64,000 nucleotides of DNA from Mesorhizobium caraganae (GCF_016836705.1 NZ_JAFCGY010000001.1:1178001-1242000); one strand, 5' to 3'. Shown: positions 1-8,957, numbered from the stretch's first letter. The notes: generated from the sequence alone by a model not told the origin. Translations and numbers: made by a program.

Positions 1-1023
1 CAGGCCAGGCGCCAGGAACGTTTCTTCCTGCTCTTCCAGGATGCGCTCGAACTCGGCGAAGGGCGCATAGTTGCCGACGGAAATCAGGGTCCCGTCGACC
101 TTCTGCTGTGCCAGCACCGCCTCGATGAAAGGCCGCTCGTCCATCGGCGAACCCTTTTCGAACACCAGCGAGAAGGTCGGCAGCCTCGGCTTTCGCTGCG
201 CCGCATTCTGCATGCCGGCCACGCAGGCGATCGAGGAGGAATCGAGCCCGCCGCTCAGCATCGCGCCGACCGCCGGCGTGCCGCGCATGCGGTTGCGGAC
301 CGATTGCGAAAACAGATGGCGGAATTCCTCGGCCGCGTCCGCCCGCATCGGCCTTGGTGATGGCTCGATCTGCCAGTAGCGGCGCAACACTACCTGATTG
401 CCGGTCACGGTCAGGCTGTGGCGCGCCGGCAGGCGGAAAATGTCGGCGTAGGCTGTTGACTGCGGATCGTCGGGCAGCCCAGCGAGAAATCCGGAAATCT
501 GGTGTTCGCTGATGCGCATGTCGACGCCGCCGACATCGAGAATCGGCCCGATCTCCGAGGCAAAGACGAAGCGCCGGTCGCTCGAATGGTAGTAGAAGGG
601 TTTGACGCCGAAATGGTCGCGCACGCAAAACAGCTGCCGGCGCTCGCCATCCCAGAGGGCGAAGGCGAAGTCGCCCTGCAGATGTTCGGGACAGGCTTCG
701 CCCCAGCGCAGATAGGCGCGCATCAACACCACGGCGTCAGCGACCGAACTGTCCCTGATGCCGAGCCTGGCCAGCAATTCGTCGCGATTGTCCAGCCGGC
801 AGTCGGCGGTGATCGCGAGCTTGCCGCCCGCCATCGTCACCGGGCCGGGGCCGGCTTCATCGGTGGTGTTGAGCCAGGCGTGGCCAAGAACGACGCTTGC
901 GTCCATCCACCACGAACTGCCGTCAGGCGCGCGATGCTGCATGCGGGCAAGCATGCGCTGGATGTCAGCCGCAGCGGCCGGCTTGCCTTCCTGCCTGAGC
1001 AGAATTCCGGCGACGCCGCTCAT
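1..1023 (-). CDS. Lasso peptide cyclase (asparagine synthetase-like, C protein), 3' end beyond window
   Basis: The start is ATG at 1023, four bases past the B2 stop, and the reading frame is still open at position 1, so the C-terminal part is missing. The N-terminal half is a class-II glutamine-amidotransferase-like domain and the second half carries the ATP-pyrophosphatase motif MLSGGLDSSS. In lasso clusters this family activates the side chain of the ring acid with ATP and closes the macrolactam. The protein begins MSGVAGI, so the nucleophilic Cys2 of true glutamine-hydrolysing asparagine synthetases is replaced by Ser. That favours a cyclase over a housekeeping AsnB. It is the last visible gene of the precursor-B1-B2-C operon. 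An exporter gene, if there is one, would lie left of the window. Confidence 0.88.
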   Translation of the reverse strand, partial: MSGVAGILLRQEGKPAAAADIQRMLARMQHRAPDGSSWWMDASVVLGHAWLNTTDEAGPGPVTMAGGKLAITADCRLDNRDELLARLGIRDSSVADAVVLMRAYLRWGEACPEHLQGDFAFALWDGERRQLFCVRDHFGVKPFYYHSSDRRFVFASEIGPILDVGGVDMRISEHQISGFLAGLPDDPQSTAYADIFRLPARHSLTVTGNQVVLRRYWQIEPSPRPMRADAAEEFRHLFSQSVRNRMRGTPAVGAMLSGGLDSSSIACVAGMQNAAQRKPRLPTFSLVFEKGSPMDERPFIEAVLAQQKVDGTLISVGNYAPFAEFERILEEQEETFLAPGL

Positions 1024-1026
1024 CGG

Positions 1027-1446
1027 TCACTGGCCGTGATCGACGAGATGGGTAAACCTGCCAAGCGAGCCGCCAAGCACGATGTGGTCGCCGCTCACCA
1101 GCCAGGCATGCGCCTTCAATTCAGTGCCGGTATCGCGCTCGATGCCGATGCGGATCTTCGAAGCGTTGCCTTGGCGGGCAAGCAAATACTGGCCGGAAAG
1201 CGCCTGGGTGAGGCAGCTTGCGCCGGGCACCAGCCGCGCCGCGGCCGCAACGCCCCAGGCGACGCGCCTGAGATCGCCGATCCCGGCCGGCGCGCTCGCG
1301 TCGAGCCGCGTCACCATGCTGCGAACTTTGTTGTACGAAAGCAGCGTCAGCCCCAGTCTCACCGCTGCAACCACCGCAAGGCAGTGGGCGAGGAAGAGCA
1401 TCTCCGGCCCGCTCAGCGAGAAAACTCTAGACAAGTTCCTCATCAT
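1027..1446 (-). CDS. Lasso peptide leader peptidase B2 (transglutaminase-like)
   Basis: This protein of about 139 residues matches the B2 class of lasso maturation proteases, cysteine peptidases that remove the leader. The candidate catalytic Cys is in GASCLTQAL, followed by a His in KAHAWLV and a C-terminal Asp in LVDHGQ, giving the family's Cys-His-Asp order. The N-terminal third is hydrophobic, as usual for B2. The ATG at 1446 is preferred because a GAGG sits just upstream; an in-frame ATG at 1458 is possible. The start overlaps the end of B1, which implies translational coupling, and the stop is three bases from the cyclase start. Confidence 0.88.
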   Translation of the reverse strand: MMRNLSRVFSLSGPEMLFLAHCLAVVAAVRLGLTLLSYNKVRSMVTRLDASAPAGIGDLRRVAWGVAAAARLVPGASCLTQALSGQYLLARQGNASKIRIGIERDTGTELKAHAWLVSGDHIVLGGSLGRFTHLVDHGQ

Positions 1447-1726
1447 GGAGCCTCGCAAGCCCGGCGTCCGCCAGGCCTTTCAACAATCCGTCGACATCGG
1501 CCTTGCAGCGTTCGGGCTCGACATTGTAGCGCTCGAGCACCGCGCTGCGGATTTCCGCGATCGGCTTCGGCTCCTGGATCAGTTCCCAGATATAGGCCCC
1601 GACGCTGTTCAGGCTGTAATAGATGTTGGACCGCATATCGAGCAGCGCCAGGCCGTTGCCGAATTCGCAGGCAACCGCATCCTTGCTCGCGCTCACCCGA
1701 TCATGCTCCGAGGGGTTCCAGTCCAT
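1427..1726 (-). CDS. Lasso RRE protein B1 (PqqD-like leader-binding protein)
   Basis: This 99-residue protein has the PqqD/RRE fold signature: an N-terminal beta region (GNGLALLDMRSNIYYSLNSVG), then YIWELI and a helical C-terminal half that includes VDGLLKGLADAGL. In lasso systems B1 binds the leader through its conserved Tyr, Pro and Leu and presents the precursor to B2. The precursor gene upstream encodes exactly those leader residues. The gene follows the precursor after about 146 bases containing a GC-rich hairpin, and it overlaps B2. Confidence 0.9.
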   Translation of the reverse strand: MDWNPSEHDRVSASKDAVACEFGNGLALLDMRSNIYYSLNSVGAYIWELIQEPKPIAEIRSAVLERYNVEPERCKADVDGLLKGLADAGLARLHDEELV

Positions 1727-1795
1727 CCTAAACCTCGCTCACACGACACTGCTCACTACACCAACGCTTAGGCAATTCCGGACAAGCGCAAGAGC

Positions 1796-1811
1796 CGGGG
1801 CCTGAGCCCCG
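1796..1811 (-). terminator. GC hairpin between lasso precursor and B1
   Basis: CGGGGC and GCCCCG form a six-base-pair stem around a four-base loop. No U-tract follows on the minus strand. Hairpins at this place in lasso operons are commonly read as partial terminators or mRNA stabilisers that raise precursor output relative to the enzymes. That role is inferred here. A second, weaker pairing (GACTCT at 1811-1816 with AGAGTC at 1836-1841) lies beside it. Confidence 0.45.
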
Positions 1812-1872
1812 ACTCTCCTTAGTGCGCTCTGTTTCAGAGTCCGGACTTTGTCACCCCAACGAGAAGAGAGTC

Positions 1873-2025
1873 TCAGGAGAAGGTGAGTTCGCCGACCGGC
1901 GTATGTGCCGGAAAAGAGGCGTCGAGTGCCGTGGTGCCGCTACCGCCTTGCGTGATGGTCTCGATCGAGCCGTGGACCGTCAGGCTTGGGGTTTCGTACT
2001 CATGCTTTTCAACATTCTGTTCCAT
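1873..2025 (-). CDS. Lasso peptide precursor (A)
   Basis: A 50-residue peptide starts at ATG 2025 behind a GGAGAG ribosome-binding site. The leader segment YETPSLTVHGSIETITQ gives Tyr -17, Pro -14, Leu -12, Gly -8 and Thr -2 relative to a predicted cut after Gln26, which is the canonical lasso leader pattern. The core is then 24 residues: GGSGTTALD, whose Asp9 could close a nine-residue ring with Gly1, followed by a 15-residue loop and tail ending in TFS. B1, B2 and cyclase genes follow on the same strand. The C-terminal Ser is notable because lasso kinases phosphorylate such residues. The cleavage site and ring are predictions. A longer in-frame start at 2109 would run through the operator-like box and lacks a good ribosome site. 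Confidence 0.88.
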   Translation of the reverse strand: MEQNVEKHEYETPSLTVHGSIETITQGGSGTTALDASFPAHTPVGELTFS

Positions 2026-2078
2026 TTTACTCTCCAATACGGACTGGAAGCGGCCTGTCGATTGCCGGCAGCGATGTA

Positions 2079-2109
2079 TTGCTGCACCGCAATAGCTGCA
2101 TGGCAGCAT
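2079..2109 (-). promoter_or_regulatory. Operator-like box upstream of lasso precursor
   Basis: TTGCTGCACCGCAA (2079-2092) is a TTGC-N6-GCAA palindrome. Its reverse complement, TTGCGGTGCAGCAA, is identical to the box at 4914. A weaker partner (CTGCATGGCAGCAT) starts 17 bp further on, not at the 22-bp spacing seen elsewhere. It lies about 55-85 bases upstream of the precursor ATG. It belongs to the family of boxes found in front of exopolysaccharide genes in this window. Confidence 0.55.
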
Positions 2110-2510
2110 TTATGAGTCAAGCCTGATTTACCCGCCGTTAATCAATTCTCGGTTGCGGCCGCCTTCAATGGTGATCAAAACGCTTGCATCTGCACTCTAG
2201 CCGCGCATCCCAAGTGAATCCAACAATATATCCGTGGCGATTAATTAAGCATCTGATTTAATTACACTAAATTTTATACTTGGAATGCCCGCCTTTTAGG
2301 CTCGAGCAAAGCCGCACGGAAATTGCTGCAGGCGTGCTGTCGGCCGATCCGATTCCGGCGACGCCTGCGCTGCGTTGCACAATTGTGCCGCTAAACGCTA
2401 AGGTTGTGGTAAGATCGGCCCCGAAGGAAAAACTGGACGCGGCAGCTTAATTTGGCGATGCTTTGCTTCGCACTTGCAATATAACGCGCCTCACAAAATT
2501 TTTTGCGGAG
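2110..2510. other. Divergent intergenic region, lasso precursor / nucleotidyltransferase
   Basis: About 400 bases hold no gene I can support. An AT-rich stretch at roughly 2215-2290 (with TTAATTAAG and TTTAATTACAC) contrasts with the GC-rich surroundings and may hold promoters. A perfect 12-bp palindrome, GCACAATTGTGC, lies near 2377-2388. A half-match to the TTGC-type box begins at 2323. Confidence 0.5.
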
Positions 2511-3650
2511 ATGCTGCAGCATATGGCCTTGCAGGAAGGGACCTTCGAGAGGTTGCGCGCCGCCGGCTGCGCCGACGAAGTGGCCTATGTGCAGGCGTGC
2601 CTGCGGCTGTTCTTCAACCCGGAGGCGAGCGCCAGCACTGCGCCTGCGCCGGCTATCTCCGTTGCCGATGTCTGCGACATCGCGCGGCTGAACAAGGTCG
2701 CGACCTTTGTGCTGAAGGCGCTGTCGCGCCCACCTGTGGGCGAGACCCCGCCTGGGCTGCTCGAGTGGCTCGACACCTACCGCCGGCGCACGATCGCGAT
2801 GAACTCGTCCGGCATCATGGATTCGATGGCAATCGACAAGGCGCTGCGCGACAGCAAGATCGATTTCGTCTTCCTGAAGGGACCGTTCCAGCAGCAACTG
2901 CTCTATGGCGACCATTTCATGAAGCCGTCGGGCGATGTCGACATATTGGTGTCGCCAGCCGGCTTCTTCAAAGCCCGCGATGCGCTGCGCTCGATCGGCT
3001 ACGAGGTCGCCGGCAAGTCCCGCTCCGTCTGGTGGGTGCGGTTTTTGGGCGAACAGCATATGGTTCGCAGCCAGGGTCCGAAATTGTCCACCGTCGATCT
3101 CCACTACCGGCTGCAGCAGCCGGGATCGCCAAGTCCACGCGACACGGACGGCTTTCTGCGCCGCAAGCGCGCGCTTGCGATCGCCGGCTCCAGCGTACCT
3201 TTCATCTCGGCTTCCGACACCTTGCTCTTGTCCTGCATCAGTGTCGCCAAGGCGCTGTTCAACCGCGAGCCATGCGCGGGTTATGTCTGCGACATCAGGG
3301 CCGCGGCCAGCCGCCTGAGCGAGGCCGAGCAGCAGAATGTGCTCGACTACGCGGCCGAGCAGGGGCTGGCCGACACGCTGCTTCTGGGCTTGCGCGCCGC
3401 CGACGTGCTGCTTGGCGGCGCCGGCACGCTGCTCTCGGATCGGGCCACCAGGATCCTGTCACGCATCGGCAATGAAGACCTGTTCCACATGGTTATCGCG
3501 CCGTGGCTGTCGTCGCTGAGATGGCCGCAACGGCGCACCGTTTTGTGGGAACTATGCGGCCGCGAACCTGTCCGCTACCTGACCGAAGCAGGCTGGGCCG
3601 CGTCCGCCGACCTCAGCCGGCGGATCTTTGAGCGACCGGAAGGCCGGTGA
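2511..3650 (+). CDS. Lasso-associated nucleotidyltransferase family protein
   Basis: The protein of about 379 residues resembles the uncharacterised nucleotidyltransferase family often found beside lasso clusters (NTP_transf_5-like). The active-site region reads DFVFLKGPFQQQLLYG and then PSGDVDILVSPAGF; DVDILV supplies the paired metal-binding acids. In the few studied lasso systems with such a gene, the enzyme decorates the peptide after kinase action, so tailoring of the neighbouring lasso peptide is plausible. ATG at 2511 or 2523 could be the start: GGAG lies directly before the first and twelve bases before the second, and a TTG further upstream is less likely. It is divergent from the lasso operon and has a distant relative at 31685. 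Confidence 0.75.
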   Translation: MLQHMALQEGTFERLRAAGCADEVAYVQACLRLFFNPEASASTAPAPAISVADVCDIARLNKVATFVLKALSRPPVGETPPGLLEWLDTYRRRTIAMNSSGIMDSMAIDKALRDSKIDFVFLKGPFQQQLLYGDHFMKPSGDVDILVSPAGFFKARDALRSIGYEVAGKSRSVWWVRFLGEQHMVRSQGPKLSTVDLHYRLQQPGSPSPRDTDGFLRRKRALAIAGSSVPFISASDTLLLSCISVAKALFNREPCAGYVCDIRAAASRLSEAEQQNVLDYAAEQGLADTLLLGLRAADVLLGGAGTLLSDRATRILSRIGNEDLFHMVIAPWLSSLRWPQRRTVLWELCGREPVRYLTEAGWAASADLSRRIFERPEGR

Positions 3651-3795
3651 TGACGAGGGTCGTCAGACAGCAGGCAGAGAAAGTTCCGTCCCGATTCGCT
3701 GGCGATGGATCACGGGAGGATGAATCGGGATCCGGCGCCGTGCGCCGGAAGGGCGAGGGGCCTCGCAACAATTTATGCAATCGAAAGGCCACCCT

Positions 3796-4818
3796 ATGTC
3801 CATGACAGAATCCCAGGTCTGCGTGATCATCGCGGCCCGCAACGCGGCCCGCACCATTCCCGCGGCCATCGCCTCGGCGCTGCGCGAGCCGGAGGTAGCG
3901 GAAGTCGTCGTCGTTGACGATGCCTCCACCGACGACACCGCAAAAGTCGCCACTGCTGCCGACGATGGCAGCGGCCGGCTGTCGGTTATCCGCCTCGACG
4001 TCAATCGCGGCCCTTCTTTCGCCCGCAACGCCGCCATTGCCGGCTCCAAATCGCCCTTTATCAGCATTCTCGACGCCGACGACTTCTTCCTCGAGGGCCG
4101 GTTCCGCCAGCTGTTTGCCAGCACCGACTGGGATTTCGCCGCCGACAACATCATGCTGATCCGCGACGATACGGCGACCGATGTTTCCAAAATCGTCGCC
4201 CCGGCCTTTTCGGCGGATCCGGAGTTCCTCGACTTCGAGCGTTTCATCGAAGGCAACATTTCCAGGAGGCGCGTCCAGCGCGGCGAGCTCGGCTTTCTCA
4301 AACCGGTGATATCAAGGGCTTTCCTCGACAGGCATGAGCTGCGCTACGACGAAAACCTGCGTCTGGGTGAAGATTACGAACTCTATGCCCGTGCCTTTGC
4401 CCTCGGCGCGCGGTTCAAGGTCATCCGGTCCTGCGGCTACGGCGCGATCGTGCGCGCCGATTCGCTGAGTGGCCGGCACAAGACGCAGGATCTGAAGCGC
4501 CTGGCCGATGCCGACCTGGCGCTTCTCAAGATCGACAGCCTGCCGGAAGGCTCCAAGGCCGTTCTGCGCAAGCACGAGCGGCACGTGCGCGACAAATACC
4601 GGCTGCGCAATTTCCTCGATGTGAAGGCCGAGCGCGGCATGGCTTCTGCAGCCGCCTATGCGCTGGCCAGCCAGTCGAACCTCATTCCCATCGTTTGCGG
4701 TGTGGCCTCGGACAAGCTCGATGCGTTGTTTCGTCACGTCGGTTTGTCACCGAGACAGCAGCCAGTGCCGCCCTTGCGGTACCTGATGGCGGGGACTAGC
4801 ACGTCCCCGAACAAGTAG
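3796..4818 (+). CDS. GT2 glycosyltransferase, ExoO/ExoU-type
   Basis: A 340-residue GT-A transferase. The N-terminus VCVIIAARNAARTI, VVVVDDAST and ILDADDFF give the nucleotide-binding strands and the metal-binding DxD. RYDENLRLGEDYELYARA is the acceptor-side ED motif shared with the exoO product at 20779. In succinoglycan-type pathways these enzymes add beta-linked glucose to the lipid-linked repeat unit on the cytoplasmic face. The start at 3796 has GAAAGG eight bases upstream; an ATG at 3775 is the alternative. Its place outside exoK corresponds to exoU/exoW in the Sinorhizobium order, but I cannot assign the linkage. Confidence 0.8.
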   Translation: MSMTESQVCVIIAARNAARTIPAAIASALREPEVAEVVVVDDASTDDTAKVATAADDGSGRLSVIRLDVNRGPSFARNAAIAGSKSPFISILDADDFFLEGRFRQLFASTDWDFAADNIMLIRDDTATDVSKIVAPAFSADPEFLDFERFIEGNISRRRVQRGELGFLKPVISRAFLDRHELRYDENLRLGEDYELYARAFALGARFKVIRSCGYGAIVRADSLSGRHKTQDLKRLADADLALLKIDSLPEGSKAVLRKHERHVRDKYRLRNFLDVKAERGMASAAAYALASQSNLIPIVCGVASDKLDALFRHVGLSPRQQPVPPLRYLMAGTSTSPNK

Positions 4819-4913
4819 GCCTCTCCAGTCCGCGGCAACGAGCACGGAAGTTGAAAAAATTGCCTTTCTGAAACTCGGAGGTTGCCTACGCGCTCCGACG
4901 ATGGCACTGTATG

Positions 4914-4927
4914 TTGCGGTGCAGCAA
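4914..4927 (+). promoter_or_regulatory. Operator-like box, single copy
   Basis: TTGCGGTGCAGCAA lies 18 bases before the ATG of the following small gene and is preceded by ATG, as in the paired sites. No convincing partner is visible 22 bp on either side. Its closeness to the ribosome site suggests it could block transcription or translation start if bound. Confidence 0.5.
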
Positions 4928-4945
4928 TTTTGGAAGGCCAACCGG

Positions 4946-5341
4946 ATGGCTTCAATTTTCGGCTTCAGGTCCAGGGATCCGGCCCGGGACAAGCAGACCG
5001 ATCTGGCGCGTTTCGACCGTCTGGCAAAGTTGCTGGATCAGATCACGGCCGAGATCGCGGCTGAGAAAACCGGGCTGGAGAATCGCTATCGGTCGAAGTC
5101 CACCAACGCGGCCTTCCTGGTCGAGTCGATGGAGAATGGCTCGGCGTCGGCAAGCAGGATGTCTGAGATCGGCGAGTTGACGAAATCGATCCTGAACTGC
5201 GAACAGCGCATCGCCGAATTGGTGCGCCAGACCAGCCGGATGAAGGAACTGCGTCATTCACTCGACGCGATTGTCGACGAGAATGCCTTGGGTCCTGATT
5301 CTCAGGCCGAAGACGTCAAATCCGCAGGCCGCTCCGGCTGA
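4946..5341 (+). CDS. Small coiled-coil-like protein of unknown function
   Basis: A 131-residue protein I do not recognise. It is rich in charged residues and alanine, with long helical stretches (FDRLAKLLDQITAEIAAEKTGLE and EIGELTKSILNCEQRIAELV in consecutive segments) that suggest a coiled coil. It has no signal peptide or membrane segment, and a single Cys. The ATG at 4946 has AAGG upstream; an in-frame ATG at 4901 would place the operator-like box inside the gene. It lies between two exopolysaccharide genes with a box of the shared family directly in front, so a role linked to polysaccharide production is possible but unproven. Confidence 0.6.
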   Translation: MASIFGFRSRDPARDKQTDLARFDRLAKLLDQITAEIAAEKTGLENRYRSKSTNAAFLVESMENGSASASRMSEIGELTKSILNCEQRIAELVRQTSRMKELRHSLDAIVDENALGPDSQAEDVKSAGRSG

Positions 5342-5463
5342 AGCCGGTCATACGAGGCACAAACGAGAAAGTTCGAGGGGACGGAGGATCGGGATCGGCC
5401 CGTTGGGATGTGGGCCAGTCGGTGACTTTGGGTTGGGGCGGAACAGCACAAAGGTGAATTGAT

Positions 5464-6345
5464 ATGAACGAAGATCCGAAGACGATCCCCATCATGGCAG
5501 TCGATGCCATGATTTCGGCGCAGCCAAATCGGCCGTTGCGTCTTCTGTCCGTTGGTGCGCTTCTGCTGGCGGCAGCCGCAGCTCTATTCGGCGCCGCGCA
5601 GCCCTCCCGTGCCCAGGATGCCTCGCCGGAGATGAAAAGCGCACCGTCCTTCGTCGACGATTTCAAGAGTTTCGATCGATCGCGCTGGTTTGTCTCCGAC
5701 GGCTGGTCGAACGGCAACCACCAGAACTGCACCTGGTCGAAAAGCCTGGTCAAACTTTCCGACAACATGCTGACGCTCGGCTTCGAAAAGCGCAAATTGA
5801 AGGATCGCGAATTCGCCTGCGCCGAGATCCAGACCAAGCAGCGTTTTGGCTACGGAACCTATGAAGCGCGGATGAAGACGGACACCGGTTCCGGCCTCAA
5901 CGCCGCTTTCTTCACCTATATCGGCCCCGCCGACAAACAGCCCTGGTACGAGATCGACTTCGAGGTCCTGACCAAGGACACATCCAAGGTGCAGGTCAAC
6001 AGCTACATCGCCGGCAAACCGAAGAACGAGAAGCTGGCCGAAGTCGAAGGTGGCACCGACAAGGGCTTCAACGACTATGCCTTCATCTGGGAAAAGGACC
6101 GGCTGCGCTGGTACGTCAACGGCAAGCTGGTCCAGGAAGTGACCAATCCCGAGCAATTGCCGACCCATTCGCAGAAGATATTCTTCAGCCTCTGGGGCAG
6201 CGACACGCTGACCAACTGGATGGGCGCTTTTTCGGATCCCGGCCGCCAGGTATCGATGCAGGTGCAACGCGTCGCCTTCACCGCGCTCGGCCAGCCGTGC
6301 CAGTTTCCGGAATCGCTGGCATGTAGTGTAAGCAGCATAAAGTAG
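5464..6345 (+). CDS. exoK: Secreted GH16 endo-glycanase, ExoK-like
   Basis: A 293-residue glycoside hydrolase family 16 enzyme. A long N-terminal region contains a hydrophobic signal segment ([19 protein letters not shown]) and a likely cleavage near PSRAQDA. The catalytic motif is WYEIDFEVL, with the two Glu as nucleophile and acid/base. ExoK in Sinorhizobium cuts nascent succinoglycan into shorter chains. The gene lies between the ExoO/U-type transferase and UDP-glucose dehydrogenase. AAGGTG precedes the ATG at 5464; an internal ATG at 5494 cannot be excluded. Confidence 0.85.
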   Translation: MNEDPKTIPIMAVDAMISAQPNRPLRLLSVGALLLAAAAALFGAAQPSRAQDASPEMKSAPSFVDDFKSFDRSRWFVSDGWSNGNHQNCTWSKSLVKLSDNMLTLGFEKRKLKDREFACAEIQTKQRFGYGTYEARMKTDTGSGLNAAFFTYIGPADKQPWYEIDFEVLTKDTSKVQVNSYIAGKPKNEKLAEVEGGTDKGFNDYAFIWEKDRLRWYVNGKLVQEVTNPEQLPTHSQKIFFSLWGSDTLTNWMGAFSDPGRQVSMQVQRVAFTALGQPCQFPESLACSVSSIK

Positions 6346-6400
6346 ATCTGAACCGGCTCGGCCATATCAGGCCAAAGGGCGTGAACAGGAATTAACCCGA

Positions 6401-7732
6401 ATGAATTTGACGGTCTTTGGAATTGGCTATGTCGGTCTCGTGCAGGCCGCGGTGTTGGCGGAAGTCGGGCACCAGGTGGTGTGCGTCGATGTCGACGAAA
6501 AGAAAGTCGAGCGGCTCAACCAGGGCTTCGTGCCGATTTTCGAGCCGGGCCTGGAGGCTCTGGTCAAGGAGAACCACGCCGCCGGCCGCATCAAATTCAC
6601 CACCGATGCCGCCGCCGCCGTTAAGCATGGCGGAATCCAGATGATCGCGGTCGGCACGCCACCCGGCGAGGACGGCTCGGCCGACCTCAAATATGTACTT
6701 GCGGTGGCCGAGACCATCGGCCGTGAGATGGACAGCCCCAAGATCGTGGTCGGCAAGTCGACCGTGCCGGTCGGCACCTGTGAAAAGGTCAAGGCCAAAA
6801 TCGCCGAGACGCTGAAGGCGCGCGGCCGCCAGGATCTGGCTTTCGACGTCGCCTCCAATCCGGAATTCCTCAAGGAAGGCTCCGCCGTCGCCGACTGCAT
6901 GAAGCCCGACCGCATCATCGTCGGTACCAACAGCGAGGACACCGAGGCGGTGATGCGCGAACTCTATGCGCCGTTCAACCGCAACCACGAGAAGATGATC
7001 GTGATGGACGTGCGCAGCGCCGAATTCACGAAATACGCCGCCAATTGCATGCTGGCGACCAAGATCTCCTTCATGAACGAGATGGCCAATCTGGCCGAGC
7101 AGCTCGGCGCCGACATCGAGGAGGTGCGCAAGGGCATCGGTTCGGACCCGCGCATTGGCTACCACTTCATCTATCCCGGCCTCGGTTATGGCGGCTCGTG
7201 CTTCCCCAAGGATGTCCGCGCGCTGATCAAGACCGCCGAAGGCGTCAAGTTCGATGCCAAGCTGCTGCGCGCCGTCGAGGAGCGCAACAACGAGCAGAAA
7301 TCCGTTCTGTTCGACAAGGTGCACCGCTATTTCAAGGGTAGCCTCAAAGGCAAGACCTTCGCGCTCTGGGGCCTCGCCTTCAAGCCCAACACCGACGACA
7401 TGCGCGAGGCGCCGGCGCGCGTTCTGATGGAAGCGCTGTGGAAGGCCGGCGCCAAGGTGCAGGCCTATGATCCCGAGGCGATGCAGGAATGCCAGGCCAT
7501 CTACGGCCTGCGCGACGATCTGCTTTTGTGCGGCACCAAGGAGGCGGCATTGCGCGGCGCCGACGCGTTGCTGATCGCCACCGAGTGGAAGAGTTTCCGC
7601 GCCCCGTCCTTCGACGCGGTCAAGGATGCGCTGACCACGCCGGTCATCTTCGACGGCCGCAACCTCTACGATCCCAAGGTCATCGCCCGCCACGGCATCG
7701 AGTATTTCTCGATCGGCAGGATGGCCGCGTGA
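6401..7732 (+). CDS. ugd: UDP-glucose 6-dehydrogenase
   Basis: A 443-residue enzyme oxidising UDP-glucose twice with NAD to UDP-glucuronate, an activated sugar for acidic polysaccharides. The N-terminal Rossmann motif is GIGYVGL. The central segment [17 protein letters not shown] carries the conserved Lys and Asn, and GGSCFPKD holds the catalytic Cys. The C-terminal NAD/UDP domain contains [16 protein letters not shown]. Length is normal for the family. AGGA lies about eleven bases before the ATG. Its presence in the cluster suggests the polymer contains uronic acid, unlike classical succinoglycan. Confidence 0.93.
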   Translation: MNLTVFGIGYVGLVQAAVLAEVGHQVVCVDVDEKKVERLNQGFVPIFEPGLEALVKENHAAGRIKFTTDAAAAVKHGGIQMIAVGTPPGEDGSADLKYVLAVAETIGREMDSPKIVVGKSTVPVGTCEKVKAKIAETLKARGRQDLAFDVASNPEFLKEGSAVADCMKPDRIIVGTNSEDTEAVMRELYAPFNRNHEKMIVMDVRSAEFTKYAANCMLATKISFMNEMANLAEQLGADIEEVRKGIGSDPRIGYHFIYPGLGYGGSCFPKDVRALIKTAEGVKFDAKLLRAVEERNNEQKSVLFDKVHRYFKGSLKGKTFALWGLAFKPNTDDMREAPARVLMEALWKAGAKVQAYDPEAMQECQAIYGLRDDLLLCGTKEAALRGADALLIATEWKSFRAPSFDAVKDALTTPVIFDGRNLYDPKVIARHGIEYFSIGRMAA

Positions 7733-7763
7733 GGGCAGGGCGGCACAACGAGGAGCCAGGTTC

Positions 7764-8843
7764 ATGAAAGTTCTGTTTGCAGGCGGCACCGGCTACACGC
7801 CGCAATTCAGCGGCGGCGTTCAGTCGAGCACCCACCACCTGGTCGAACAATTGCGTGAGAACGGTCACGAGGCATCCGTGCTGGCAGCCTTGTTCGGCGA
7901 CGGCATGTTCGGCTTCAGGGCGCGCGCCAAGATGAAGCTCCTTCGTCAGCGCGCGGTCATCGACAATTTCCCGGGCTATCCGGTGGTGCGGGCGTGGTTT
8001 CCCTGGGAGGCGGCCGGCTTCGCCGTCGAAAAGTTGAGGCCGGATGTCGCGGTCGTGCAGTGCCACAATTCGGTCCCGATCGGCAAGGCGCTGCAGGCCA
8101 AAGGCGTGCCTGTCGTTGTCTACCTCAGGAACGTCGAATTCCATGAACTGGCCGGTGATCTGCGCGAACTGCATTCAGCGCTCTATATTGCCAATTCCGA
8201 GTTCACGGCGCGCACCTACAAGGCAAAATTCGATATCGATTCGACGGTCATTCCGCCGACCATCAATCCTGCGTTCTACAGCACACCGACGACCGGTGAA
8301 TTTGTCACCCTCATCAATCCCTATGAGGAAAAAGGCTTCGATCTTGCAGTGCGCATTGCCGCCGCCTGTCCCGAGATCCCGTTCTTGTTCGTCGAAAGCT
8401 GGAAGCTCGACGACGATCATCGAGCCCGGATCGAAGCAACAATCTCTCCCCTCCAAAACGTCAAGCTGGAAGGCCGCACCAGCGACATGAAGACGGTCTA
8501 CGGCCGCACGAAAATCCTGCTTGCGCCCAGCAAATGGGAAGAGGCCTGGGGCCGGGTGGCGTCGGAAGCGCATTGCAGCGGCATTCCTGTGGTCGGCTCG
8601 CGGCGCGGCGGGCTGCCGGAAGCGATCGGCTCCGGTGGCGTGGTGCTGGACTACGATGCCCCGCTCGCCGACTGGGTCGCAGCGGTCAGACGGCTGTGGA
8701 GCGACGAGGCCGAGTACAAGCGGCTGTCAGCGGCAGCACGTCAGTTTTCGGAGCGGCCGCAAATGAACCCTGACCGTCAGTTTGCCACGTTCATGGGCGT
8801 GCTCGACAGCGCAAGGCGTCTCGGCCTGGAGCGCGCAGCCTAA
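7764..8843 (+). CDS. GT4-family glycosyltransferase
   Basis: A 359-residue GT-B transferase that begins VLFAGGTGYTPQFSGGVQSS, a Gly-rich acceptor-domain loop. The donor-binding half has APSKWEEAWGRVASEAHCSGIP, with the two Glu of the E-x7-E motif, followed by GSRRGGLPEAI. It is cytoplasmic with no membrane segment. The start has GGAG upstream, and the gene follows ugd by about 30 bases, so the two are probably co-transcribed. Donor and acceptor sugars cannot be read from sequence; the ugd neighbour makes glucuronate a guess only. Confidence 0.8.
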   Translation: MKVLFAGGTGYTPQFSGGVQSSTHHLVEQLRENGHEASVLAALFGDGMFGFRARAKMKLLRQRAVIDNFPGYPVVRAWFPWEAAGFAVEKLRPDVAVVQCHNSVPIGKALQAKGVPVVVYLRNVEFHELAGDLRELHSALYIANSEFTARTYKAKFDIDSTVIPPTINPAFYSTPTTGEFVTLINPYEEKGFDLAVRIAAACPEIPFLFVESWKLDDDHRARIEATISPLQNVKLEGRTSDMKTVYGRTKILLAPSKWEEAWGRVASEAHCSGIPVVGSRRGGLPEAIGSGGVVLDYDAPLADWVAAVRRLWSDEAEYKRLSAAARQFSERPQMNPDRQFATFMGVLDSARRLGLERAA

Positions 8844-8957
8844 ACGCGTCGCGTTGGAATTCATCTGAAACGCTGCGGCGCCGGGCGATGGCAGTCGCGC
8901 AAGGCTCCATGAGCCAGTTCCAGGCGTCGCGTGCCGATCCCTCCTGATCACTTTTGA

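Noticed and set aside
502..1731. A 409-codon plus-strand open frame
   Set aside because: It lies antisense to the lasso cyclase, B2 and B1 genes, whose proteins have clear motifs. High GC produces long antisense frames.
2323..2336. Half-match to the operator family before the nucleotidyltransferase gene (TTGCTGCAGGCGTG)
   Set aside because: Only the left half of the box is conserved. It was kept out of the site list.
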